Source: Benincasa hispida
Taxonomy: Eukaryota; Streptophyta; Magnoliopsida; Cucurbitales; Cucurbitaceae
Assembly: GCF_009727055.1 (NCBI RefSeq)
Contig: NC_052354.1
Coordinates: forward strand, 45,995,832-46,059,831
DNA: 64,000 nt
Direction: 5' to 3'
Part shown: piece after piece, positions 44,600 to 56,700 of the stretch
Position numbering within the stretch: the stretch's first letter is position 1
Layout of the letters: the number at the start of each line of letters is the position of its first letter
Made by a program: the position numbers and the translations under genes
Notes under the pieces: model-generated
Told to the model about the DNA's origin: nothing
Seen by the model: the letters and a program-made list of their open reading frames with translations, nothing else
The model's database searches: none

Positions 44600-45600
44600 C
44601 GTATTCTATAGTTACAATTCTATCATATATGTATTTTTCATTCCGTCAAAAATTGATTTTATGGTATAGACGCTTATAACCTCCCGCTCTATAACCTGCG
44701 GTAATGATTCCTTTGGCATTACGAACTTTACCACAACAATGTTGTCCCTAGGTCAAATTATTTCATGGATTGGATTTTACTTGACTATCTATGGCTCCAT
44801 TGCATGTGCTCGGGGTAGAAGTTTTGTATAAATGTATCACCATGCTATTAAGTATTTTGATTTAAGTTCTTTTCTTTCTAAGAGATGAAATAGAATAACC
44901 CGGTTGAAGCATCCTTGTAACAAACTCCTAAATTACTCCCAATGGAACACCCACCGAAATCGAGCACTTCAAACCCTGAAAGGCGAGGGCTACCTCTCCT
45001 CTGGTTCACCTCCCTTGAGGAGATAACTCCATTAAAAAATATTTTCCCTTGTCAGAAGTCCTTATTTGAGTGAGAGCATCTCACCTCCGAAGGACTCTGA
45101 CATTTAGGGTATAGAGCTACCGTCGTCGAGTATAGTGTGCGAAGCGTGTGCTAAGCGTATATGGGTCACCAATCCCCGTCTTAACACACCTCCATGTAGG
45201 TCTGACCCTTCTGGTTTTACGGAAGCCGCTCCATGCCACTGCTCCTTTTTCGAAGGGAGTGAGTGATCACGCATGTGATGACCCCTCACTTGATGAGTCA
45301 TGAAGCCATCCATTGATCGAAATATAGCCTATTATTGATGTCGTCTTATCTTGAATCCGAGCTTCTCTAAAAGTGTTGTTGCGGACGTGGGTCAGCGATA
45401 AGAAATGATTAGTCTATTCGAGATTCATCAATCATCTAAGTAATTTCATCAAGTTACTCTCATGTAGAGAGTGAAGCACTCTCAAAGTATATGAAATAGA
45501 TAAATAATAAATTAATAAATCATTTAACAACGTATCAATTAATGAATGGGGAGAGTTAATATTACGGTACTAGTAGATTTTTTCCCATATAAACTTAGAG
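44600..45600. other. Unclassified intergenic sequence, possibly old retroelement leader
   Basis: No gene is seen. The part at 44940-45310 is GC-richer than its surroundings and resembles retroelement leader sequence on the minus strand, but I could not align it to anything in the window. The rest is upstream of the LAZ1-like gene. Confidence 0.35.
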
Positions 45601-45950
45601 GTAAGGTGAAAAAGTGTTGGTGTGTGTGTGTAAAGAATCAATAAGGATGGGGCTTGGGCACACGGCCAAACCAGAATCGTGCGTGTCAAGATTGCAAACA
45701 AAGAGGTTGTATTTCGCACACGCGTAACGGAACATCACAACTTTGAGTTGGCCGTAGTGCAGCCTAAACGCCAGACTGCTGCAGTGGCAGTTATCGATAT
45801 TCTCTCTCCCAGTGATTGTAGACTTGTAGTTGCAGAATTTGAAGTGCGATAACCGAAAACCAGAACAGAGAGTGGTTGCAGAGTCTGGCCGAAACTTCCT
45901 TGTTAGTCCTTTTCTCTTCTCCTTTACGTGAATAAATTACGACGTGCAAC
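45601..45950 (+). promoter_or_regulatory. Upstream region and 5' UTR of the LAZ1-like gene
   Basis: This 350-base stretch before the ATG has higher GC content and no repeat similarity to the rest of the window. It includes (GT)n (45618-45631), an ACGCGT box (45720-45725, the type bound by CAMTA factors) and a TTTACGTGAA G-box-like core (45922-45931). The transcription start is not determined and the motif matches are short. Confidence 0.4.
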
Positions 45951-48900
45951 ATGAAGACATCAATTTCTATCACACCGCAGCAAGACATATATGAAGATCT
46001 CTATCAACCAGCACTTATTATCGCAGCATGCTTTGCGGTTGTCGCTCTGGTGCTCTCCCTTTTCCTCATTCTACAGCATCTCAAATCTTACTCCAATCCA
46101 TCGGTAACCACTTTTATCATCACTTTGTTCGCCTTTAATAGAAATGTGACGACCTAGCTAGGATCTTCATTTACACACGATGAGATCATACGAGATGCAT
46201 GTTGATTGCTTTCAAGTTTCAGGAACAAAAGTGGATTGTTGCGGTTCTTTTTATGGTTCCTGTTTATGCCACCGAGTCGGTGAGTCCACTCTCTTTCGCG
46301 CTGGTTCGTTCAATCCATTTGTCTAATGTGTTTGTTCGTTAGCCTCGTGGCCGCACATATATTTTCTTACTTACTATGCTCTTTCATGGTCGTCTTCCAT
46401 GTGAACTTTTCTCCAACTTAATTGACCTTTTCTTTCCCGTGTAGTCTAAACAAAAATTATTCCTCGAGTTTGATATCAATATATATTTTGCTATAACCAC
46501 ACGCTAATGGTCGAGTTGTTCTGCTTTCCAGATTATATCATTATGGAATCCCAGATTTTCCCTTGCATGTGACATCTTAAGGAACTGCTACGAAGCCTTC
46601 GCCTTGTATTCTTTTGGAAGTTATTTGATTGCTTGTCTTGGTAAGCTTCAGGCCTACCCATGTTATTGTGATACATTCATAGTTAATATAATCATGGAAT
46701 TCGGGCTTGCTTATTTATCTTCTTCCTGTTTTTCGTTTAGAGTGGATTGTTTTCTCCAATCTAACTGTTATATTTTTCCACAAGGTTTTCCTAGGTAGTT
46801 GGGAAAGTAAGGAGAAAAAATAATACCAGAACGACAAATAATATATACTAAAACCTCTACGGAGAAAGCAATCAAATAGCTAGGACAACGGTAGTATAGA
46901 CCAGTATTAAGCAATCAAGTTAGTATAGAGTGGAGAGAAAACGCAATACCATAAAACTACATCCTGTCTTTTGCAAAAGTAGGTTCTACTATATATGTGG
47001 ACATTACAACGGTGCCCCCACCTCACACTACAAATCACATTTCAAGATGCCACAACAATGGGCACCTTGACTCTGAAGTACCACACAAATGCATACTTGG
47101 GTTAATTACTCGAGAAAATACCCTCAAAGACTCGCCCACACACTAAACAGCCAAACGATGCATTTAAGAAAACGTGGCAGCATCACAGTGCTACAAACTT
47201 CAGCATCAAGTGTTGCATTTTGCATTGAGTTAGTGCATGCATTTTTCTTCGAGGCTTTGGGTATTATATTGTTCAGACACTCTCCGACCCCACAATGTCT
47301 TGGCATTGTCCTCATGATTTGACAAGCTGGTTTAGCTCTGCAAACCCAACAATGAACGCATATAAAAACTAAAGAGAATGTGACTAACATACGATGGTTC
47401 CGAAATGAAAAAAATGTACCAATGGCATGTACAATGATAGGAGTGGACACATGCGTACATGTATGTAAGGGAATGAGATAATATCAACCCTACACTTGAG
47501 GGATACATTTCAAACGCATAAACTACGACACAGAAGGTTAAAACTTGCCAATGCATGCTACTGCCAAATATTCTCCTCAGGTGGAGCTGCCCTGGACTGG
47601 ACAGTTAACACAGTTCTTAATAGTAGGAATCTTGGTTTCAAGTTCCTCGTTGGTAAATTATTCTTGTATGAAATGAACATTGATTTCTAGTGTTTCCTAT
47701 GAGAATGGAGGATGATAAAGCTTGCTACAAGAACAAGCACCAGGATGTGGGATAAAAATGAAAGGTCTACATGCCAGAGGCTGATGCACCTCTCGTAGTA
47801 AAGAATGAAACAACAAATTGTTTTGTAATAATTTGGCTTCCATGTGTGAAGAGGGGAATATATTTTTGTTTCTTTGAAGATCAGGAGACAGGATGGTCAT
47901 CAAGAAAAATGCAGTAATTTGTAGAAGATATTTGTCTTGTTTACCAGAAACCCAGTTGCATCCACATAATAATAAGGATCTGTTGAAGAAATCAAGGGTC
48001 AGTGTATATTGAAGTTTTTTTTTTTTAAATGGTAAGTCAATGTTCTTTGGTTGAAGCAGACGTATATTATCTTTGTTTGTTTGTTGCACAGGGCTTATTG
48101 TAGGTTGGGTTGTGGTGAGACAATTGTGAACACTAGGTAAGACCTGATAGAAGTTAGGATCAAGCAAATACATGTTACTCCCCGAGGAGATGTTTGGCTT
48201 ACAGGTTTCAGTTTTATTTGAGCCTAAAATCAAATACAGGTTGCACAATCCTAAATTTCTACAAACCATTCTAGATAAATTCAAGCTTAACAAACTAAGG
48301 GTCTGTTTGAATTGACTTGAGAAAAAAATGTTTTCCAAAAAATTCAATTTTATTTAAATACTTTTGACAAAATGGTTGAAAATTTACTCCAAAAACTATT
48401 TTGAATAATTGTCAAACACTCTAATTTTTTCCAAAATGACTTATTTTGTAAATTAAACCCTTTGCATTCCAAACACACTCGTGAGTCGCCCCCTAATAGG
48501 ACTACACTTGGTATACGCCACATTGCCTAGTAAGCAATAATTTGTTGTACTTACTTCGTTGTATGTACAGGCGATAGTGCCACCAAATATTCATTCATTA
48601 ATATATTCTGAGTTCTTTATAGCATGTAATTTCTCTTTAATGATGCAAGGTGGTGAGAGAAGAGTGGTTGAACTACTTGAAAGTGAATCAACAATACAAC
48701 TGGATGAACCTCTAATAGAAGGTGAAGAAAAGAGGTCAAGGCCTCAAAGAACATTGTGGAACTTTCTCCTGAAACCGCGTGCTCTCGGAAAAGATTTACT
48801 CACCATAGAGAAGTTCGGTCTCGTTCAATATGTAGGGGATTGATCTGGGATTTTTCATCAGCTTGTTCTCGATAATGAGTTTTCTTTTCTTTTTTTTTTT

Positions 48901-50423
48901 TAATTCTTTTTAATTTGTTTGTGACTTAGATGATTCTGAAGACGGCATCCGCATTCCTAGCATTTATATTGGAGCTTTTTGGAGTGTATGGTGATGGAAA
49001 GTTCAAGTGGTTCTACGGGTATGTATTTAAATTTGCACTTTTGACCAATGATGATGGGGAATTGAATAGTTTGATTATGCAGCTCTCTACTTCTAAAGAT
49101 TAAATTTCTATATGTGATTAAGCAAGAAGTGCACACGTTTTATGTTCTACAAAATTTGTAGTGGAATCTATCCCTTCTGGAGCAAAATATTATCATTCTT
49201 ACATCTAAATCCTCTTTTTTTAGTTCATTCTTAGAGAAACAGCATAGTTTAACTCCATGAATAACATTTCGACTACCACTGTGTTCATCACCTTTAACGT
49301 TTCTACCCTAGTCTTGAAGATGTACATTTGTTTTGTTTCACTTCTGCTTATGCCTTGCTGTATTATCTTTCTTGTAGGTATCCATACATAGCGGTGGTAC
49401 TTAACTTCAGTCAGATGTGGGCACTCTATTGTCTTGTCCAGTTTTATAATGTAACTCACGAGCAACTGAAACCAATAAAGCCACTAGCAAAATTCATTAG
49501 CTTCAAAGCCATAGTGTTTGCAACATGGTGGCAAGGTGTAGGTATTGCTCTATTACGTGAACTTGGAGTTCTGCCAAAGGAGGGGAAACTAGAAACTGGA
49601 CTGCAGGATTTCTTAATTTGCATAGAAGTAATCTGCCTTACTTTTTGCATTTGGCAGCCAAATTTTCTTCTCCAACATGTTAAACTTTGTACTCAATACA
49701 TAAGTAATTCTTCCAAGTAAACTACTGTACGTATGGCACTGATTAATGTTTTATTCATGGTTTCTATAGACTTTTCTGGGTTCTTCCTAATTGTTGAAAC
49801 TTGATAAACGGAGAATCCAGGACTTCACTGTTAGTGATTTGTCTAGCAGGAGGACCGAACTAGAAAACAAGTGCTTTATTTTGAAGGATATGTGTTCATC
49901 TTTTCGGTCCTTACCTTTGCTTAATTTTCTATGAATTGCAGATGGCCATTGCAGCTGTAGCTCATATATTTGTTTTCTCTGCTGAGCCTTATCGTTACAT
50001 ACCAGTTTCTGCGAGCGGAGTAACCATAGAAACAGTCGAAGGGGCAGTTGAGGTGAAAGAAGGCAAAGATGATAAAAAACCGGCTCTGGTAGAAAGGACA
50101 GAAACCCATGTGGAGGCCCCTGGGACAAGTGTCACCGAGAGTGTCCAGGACATAGTTCTCGAAGGTGGTCAACGAGTAAGTAGTGTCAGTAGACATACAC
50201 ATTTGCGATCAAAAGCTTTTAGCATTTCATGCTAACGCTCTCTTAGCAGGTTGTTAAGGATGTCGTATTGACCATAAACCAAGCAATAGGACCGGTGGAG
50301 AAAGGTGTAGCCATGATACAAGAGACCCTTCACCAACGAACGATAGGTTCAGATGAAGAAGAGTCGGATGTAGAGGTTGAAGAATACGTGGAAAAAACCC
50401 TTGCTGGAACTGAAGCCGTCTGA
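45951..50423 (+). CDS. LAZ1: LAZ1-family DUF300 membrane protein (organic solute transporter alpha / TMEM184 type)
   Basis: Eight coding exons with GT-AG junctions: 45951-46103, 46223-46279, 46532-46640, 48650-48831, 48930-49018, 49378-49627, 49942-50175 and 50250-50423. They total 1,248 nt, giving 415 aa with consistent phases. Seven hydrophobic segments fit the family: about 21-43, 54-68, 91-105, 168-185, 198-222, 236-256 and 275-297. Signature stretches are FMVPVYATES (60-69), RNCYEAFALYSFGSYLIACL (about 87-106), NFSQMWALYCLVQFYN and KAIVFATWWQGVG (240-252). The C-terminal tail is acidic (DEEESDVEVEEYVEK). Arabidopsis LAZ1 and its homologs are linked, as I recall, to cell-death control and to tonoplast and brassinosteroid signalling. 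The length suggests the shorter LAZ1 homolog 2 type rather than LAZ1 itself. No disabling change is seen. The symbol gives the family, not orthology. Confidence 0.95.
46641..48649 (+). other. Intron 3 of the LAZ1-like gene (2.0 kb)
   Basis: By far the longest intron of the gene, with donor GTAAGC at 46641 and acceptor CAAG at 48646-48649. Apart from a MITE-like palindrome near its end it holds no recognisable gene. The 216-codon minus-strand frame at 47697-48347 has no family resemblance. Confidence 0.8.
48299..48481. mobile_element. MITE-like palindromic element in LAZ1 intron 3
   Basis: The ends are imperfect inverted repeats: GGGTCTGTTTGAATTGAC at the left, and at the right the complement of GAGTGTGTTTGGAATGCA. 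The AT-rich centre can pair with itself. Length is 183 bp. The GGGTNTGTTTGGA-type end is common in plant hAT-like MITEs. No clear 8-bp target duplication was found. Confidence 0.45.
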
Positions 50424-50512
50424 AACCTTTTTCCTTTTTAATTTTTTAATAGTTGATAAGGATCAATGCGATTTTGAAATGTTACCACCGTCAATTTTTT
50501 TTTTCCGAGCTG

Positions 50513-50518
50513 AATAAA
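50513..50518 (+). terminator. Candidate polyadenylation signal of the LAZ1-like gene
   Basis: AATAAA, 90 bases after the stop codon at 50423, in a T-rich then A-rich context. This is a plausible near-upstream element for 3' end formation in the 330-bp gap between the two convergent genes. Confidence 0.5.
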
Positions 50519-50753
50519 AATGTTCACATTTGGTAATTGCCATTATGTTGCAATTTGAGTTGCAGCCAGTTACTATAAACCATCTGTGTCTAATTATAAT
50601 TATGTGTAATATAGGAATTCATATGGTGTATAAAGTACGAAGAGAAATACGAGCCTTCCACCATATTAAACCATGGATAGTAATCAGAAACTCGCTCATT
50701 CAAGAACACTGCAGCCAGTTTCTCATTTGACTTCGCATCCCGTAACCATGTGA

Positions 50754-53700
50754 CTAGATTTGCGCAAACAAAATCTCATTCCATGTATCAGGGACGCCTG
50801 GTAGACACCAGTGGAGGCAATCCTGAACCCCGGCTTTAGCTGTTATGCTGTATTTAGATATATGAGCCTCGTCTCTAAGCTGGGAGAGGGCTGTTATGTC
50901 CAAAATCTTAACCCCCGTCCCTTTCACTGCGCCTGCAGCACTCTCATCACTTGATTCATCTTGTAATACTTCCTTTCCAATTGACATTGGTCTCGTGTTG
51001 TCACAACTTCCTCCTGTATTCCAATCTCCACCCACAAAGTGTCTTGGTGAAATTGATCGATAAAAAGCTTTCAAGCCTGGATACTTTGGCAGCTGAGAGT
51101 TCACCCAGTTGACGATACTGTAGATGGTGAAATTCTTGGCACTCCAAATCATAGCGAGTTTCCTGTCATTGTTTGGCTTGCCATCCACATGCATCACCCA
51201 GCGATTAGCCTTGAGCTTTCCACGATTCCAATGGTGCCCTGTGTTTAGAACCAACACATCAAATTTATTAATATATTGCTGTAGGAATGCAGGTGGTCGA
51301 TCAAGATGCATGGCATAATCGGTGTTTTGATCTTTTTCATCCAAGGGCTCCACATCGCAGAGGCTAGCTGACCAGTAGTAGAGAATTGTAGTATTGGTGC
51401 TTGGGAATCGATATGCCCACCCATTAGGGCGTGTATCGCCAGGAGCTAAGACCAAGCCGTATTCTTCACCCACATCCACGAAATGCTGCTCCTCCTTACC
51501 ACCTGTGACCATACACATCATAGACTGGAATTGCTGGCGGCCTAAAGAGTCTCCAACAAAAGCTAGAGTTTTGTCTTGCATCCTGAATGAATCAGAATAA
51601 TAAATATTATAATACGGTCACAACTATCTACCTTACCATGACACAAGAAGATGGTATATGCTCGACAATATCCTGACCTTTGTGATTATTAGCTTTTTTG
51701 TTTTGTATAACTTATTATAATAGACCAGGACTTGGAAATCCAAAGTGCATCATGCAAAATACAAATAAACTATTAGGACCTACTTAAGGTGGAACAGAGA
51801 TAAATCGGTCATTAGTACGCTTTAGAGTTATTGGTTAATATACAAGGTTACATTTTATGTGATCTATCATCCCTTTTCTTGAAGGAGTACTTAAGATACA
51901 AGTTAACCTCCAAAGAGGTTTCCAGCCTGCAGAATACGTGTCAGCTGGGTTAAAAATGGGGGTGGGCAGGATGTGGATTTGTTGAATTGGAAAAAGGTTA
52001 ACCTCAATCTGAAAGGTGCGAGAAATATTCGAAGTTTCTCAAAAGGATACCTTTTCAAAAACTCGGAACCTTTGAATCTTTCCATTTCACAATTATTTGG
52101 CTGCCATCTAAGCTTTTCATAGGAAAAATCTGTGCGTTGGGTCAAACGACAAGCCCACATGCCAGAGAGCCATTGCTTGCAGCCAAATCCAGAATACGAA
52201 GGCTGCTCCTCATCTACAACCCATTTTCCTTTTGCATAATTGCAGGCTGAATTGGGCAGATAAATTAAAAAAACTGTTAGAACATAAAATCTATAAAAAT
52301 CTTAAATAAATGCGAGTGGAACTTAAAATGTATACTCTTATCAATAACGTAATCAAAGGCTCGAAGACTATGGTAGCATCATACCATTTTTATAAGAATG
52401 ACATAGCAGAGGAGAAAATTGACAAAAATAGTTTATGGTAGTGATAATGTAGCTTGCTTATTAAACAAAGGTAGAAGAAACTCTCCGGTGTGCATTCACT
52501 ATTTCCCTCAAAAAATTTTGTTAGCGTATAAGCCTCATTACTGGATTGCAGGTGTCCATAATTCTACATTGTATCATGATAGAAATCTCTTTTGGAGGGA
52601 ATCTGAAGACTTTGGTTTATGGCAAAACAAATGGTGTACGTGTATTGTCACATCCCCTCCTGAGCTCACCTCTCGAATCCGAAAGGAGGCGTGAAGATGG
52701 CAGATACCACCCTTTTGTGATATCTAGGGCCCATCTCACCTTAACTCGTTTTAACTCAATTTAATCAAAGACAAATAGAATTAACTTATTGTTTCTATTT
52801 AACAGGAATTATAGATTTAGGGGTTTTACAACATTTACCCAACCCCAACTTTGCAATTACTATATAAACATTTAAATCATGGCAGACCTCGTTCTCTTGC
52901 AGCAACCTGGACTCTTCTGCTATCTACGAACGAAAATATAAAAGAAAAGAGTAAGCTGGAAGCCCAATGAGTGGTAAACAACTTACAGGGTCTCTTTCAA
53001 CCCTTTAGAGACAAATAGCTCAATAGCATATCCACATAGAGAGGTTACTTCTCAAACCTCAAGCACAAACAAGTCCGCTACCTGCTCTGCCTACACACAT
53101 GGTAGATAGTTAAACATATCTCTTTTAATACTACTATGTATACATAAATTCCCTTCTTATGGGCTTAGAAGCTAGACCCATCGGTCCTCTAACCATCCCA
53201 TATGAGGTTCCTCTCACAGGCTCATGAGAGCCCTCATGACCCTCTGACCATCCCGTGAGGTTCCGCCACAGGCTCAGGAACTAGGTCTTCTGACCCCTGA
53301 CCATCTCAGGCCTCATATTCTCATCGTTGTTCAAGCTACTCATACATCTAAATATGCATAGAATTTTATATAGATATGCATAAGTCCTTTAAAGAATACC
53401 ACTCACAATTTGTTAGTAGGGATCGCCCTTCTCCAAGTTCCCTGGTTTCCCCTAGTTCCTCCTGGAATCCTGAGCCTGCACTAGCTCAATAATTAGCTTA
53501 GAGTCTCATGTTTAGGGCTAAAATAACCTTAGAATACCTTCTTGGCCCTAAACTTAGCTTACCAACTCTTACTGATATGAAACCAGACCTCTAAATACTC
53601 TTAGACAGCAGTTGGACGCAAGGTGTCACAATCGCTCTTTCGGAAGCTTCTCTTAGCGATTGTGCGGCACTTGTTCCCGCTCACGAACAAGCCAGCCAAC

Positions 53701-56700
53701 TCGATTACGGACTGCCGATGGCACACCGAGTGCCTCTTGCAACCTCCACCCCCGTTTTAGGGAAAACGGTTTTAGAAAACGGGTTTGGAGAAAAGGTTTT
53801 CGTAAGAAGATTTGTGAGTGTGAATAAAGAAAGAAAGATTGTAGTAGACTAGAAAGCAATAAGCAACAACAACGGCTTTATAGAGTACTACTCCGGGTAT
53901 GAGGAAATGATGGTTAGTCTTATCCCCATATAGTGCATTCTGAACAAAAAGCCAACTGGCGCCCTTGCATATGCAAAAGGGCGAGTGGTCACTTACAATG
54001 AAAATGTAAAGAAAGCAAGCTAACTACACTAATACAATACAGGATGTGAAAGTAAGCTAGAAAGGGGTTGGATTGGGCATGCGGCCATGGGCAACAGGCC
54101 CTGGACAAGCATGACCGTTACACAAGGCAGGCTTTCCCTAAACAACTGGACACTTCTGGAACCCTGGAATTCCTCTGATCAATGCATGGACTCAACTGGA
54201 TGCATGACAGCATTGATCAGTGCATGGCCCTACCCCGAAACCCTGGTTTTTCCCCAAAACTCTCCTTTTAAGTCTCCTTTGAAGGGAATTAAGTTGTGAG
54301 CTGAAATGAAGTTCTCCCGGGGTATTTATAGGCCTTCAAAGGTGTCCCTGTCACCCTTCCTAGGCCACCAACGCATGACACATGTTTTGCATGAAAATCC
54401 TAAGTGGTGCTAAGTCCAACACAAGGGTCCTTGACACCTCCTACTTGCATGCAAGCTTGAGATATCTCTGTCGTGCAAAGTCCAACGAATATGCCCTCCT
54501 TGAGCTGTCATTCCGGCCTTTTACATGACCTATTATGCATCTACCTCACCTTAGGCTCGTCCGAGACTTCATTTGGTTGAGCCACGTACCCCTTTTTGCT
54601 GTCAATCCGACCTTTCTCTCCAAGTTTCTACATCAACACATACTAACCTAGGTTGGGGCGCATGGTTGCTTCACCAACAACCCTACATGCGTCCAACAAG
54701 CTCCTCTTATGCGCCTATACAGTGTTTCCAACGCATAGTCCTCTAGTTTTGGGCGTATGGTTTTTTAACTATATCAACTTGACTCCTACTCACTCCATTT
54801 CCCTCTTTGGCTTATAGCAAGGGTATGTGCCCACCTTACCTTTTCCCCTCCTAGGCATTCGTCCAACTAGGGTTCTTGGGCTTCCTTGGTGTAATTCTCC
54901 CCCAAGGGTTTATCTTATGCCTCCATCTTGTTCCTTGTAGATCCAAAAGGGAATCCATAAGATCTCCTATGTGCCAAACCCTAGTCCTATGCGCCCAACT
55001 TCAACCTCATGCGCCAATCCATCCTCCTTCCTCTTCCTTCTCCCTTGGTTTCCATCTTCTTCTCAACGCGTAGCTTACTCCTTCAGACTCGAGGCATAAC
55101 CATGTGCCCTCTTTATCTCTCTTTTCCCTCAAGCATGCACCCATCTATGCACCCACATGGCCATCTATGCATCCAAGCTTCCATCTATGCATCCAACGCT
55201 TCCTTCTCCATTTGTGGTGTCTTATGTTGTCCAACACTTAGCTAATTTCTCTCCCAAAGTACCCAATGTGCCCATCATGCTTTCCATATGCACCCATTAT
55301 GTTTCTCTATGCACCCATTCATTGTGCTCAACGCATGGTTCCCTAGACTCATAACATAATCTCATAGCAAAGCTTCTCACATCCCTATACATCCAAAGTT
55401 TGTCCAAAATCTCCCCTTGGGATGCACTTGCTATATGTTCAACATGCTTCCTCTACTACACCATGTGCTAACCTCATCCAAGATTCTCCATCCTCTCCTA
55501 TGATATGAATCCAACTCTATTCTCATAGCATAGTTTTGATACTTAGCCAAATTTTTTACTCCAAACTACTATGCCTCCAACACTAAGAAAATTTTCTTCC
55601 TTCAAGCATAGTCCAGGTACTTAGTTAAACTCTTCCCCTTCCAAAGCTTGAACTCCAAGCTCTTTTCTCCCTCTAAGGAAAACCTATGAGGGCTTAGGTG
55701 TTACATGTATGGGAGGATTTGATATAACCAAATGGGCCGTCGTAAAGCTGTCAGGAGGAAAAAATATGAGGCACTTGAACAACCTAATGCTTAGCCTTTC
55801 AGAAATCCAACTCATCAATGAAGCTGTTAGTTGGTTCTTCCGTAAATCCTATCATGTGCCTGCTGGACAGAGTATTGGTTTCAGAGGATTAGGTGGCTTC
55901 CTCCACAAATTCCAAAATAATGAGAACACGTTGGAGCAGGCAGCTCTTACATGTGAGCTGAAATATCAGAATTCTTCCTTTATTGTTGAACGTGGTTCCA
56001 GAAGAGATATGAGAATCCCTCCTTTTTTTATCCAATTAGATACACAGTACAGCTAGGAGGAAAAATCTGGTTGACGTATTGATTAATTAACAAGGAAACA
56101 ATTCTTGGGCAGGAAAATGGAGGCTGAAATTACAGAAATTTTCCAGCAACTTTACTACTGAAAAAAAGAAAAGAAAAAGGTAGAAGAACGATGGTTGAAG
56201 GTTTGAACTGGGCTCCTATCTTGGCAATGGAATCAGAATTTAGTAAGACCCTTTTGAAAAGGAAGAAATATGGTATGAAATGAAGCATCTAGGAGCAAAC
56301 AAACACCAAGACTTGATAGTTTTTCATTTTATTTTATTTTTTTATGCAATACATTGACCATCACGATCTGATGTTTCATTTTCTCCTTGATGCTTCATTT
56401 CTTTCCATATTTCCTCCTCTCCAAAGGGGCCTCATTAATAATAAAATGTATTATATAAAAGTGGGTTCTTAAGGGTTCCCCGCCTCATGATCTCTCATAA
56501 CTGTTTGTCTTTGTTGAATGAGTGAGAATAGAGTAAAACCAAGGAAATAGTTGATGAACTGATAAAATGTGAGAACCGAAGGATGGATCATCATCAAATT
56601 AGGCTACGAAAAAATTTAGGATTTATGGATTGAAATTACCTTGCATATGGCCTTGAAAAGAAATGTTTTGATCAGACGTGGATAACGTGGATTGCCAGTA

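Noticed and set aside
47697..48347. 216-codon minus-strand open frame
   Set aside because: It lies wholly in intron 3 of the LAZ1-like gene, antisense. It has no recognisable domain and uneven composition, and part of it overlaps the MITE-like sequence.
49456..50202. Antisense frames over the LAZ1-like exons
   Set aside because: They are shadows of real exons on the plus strand, which carry the DUF300 motifs and correct splice sites.
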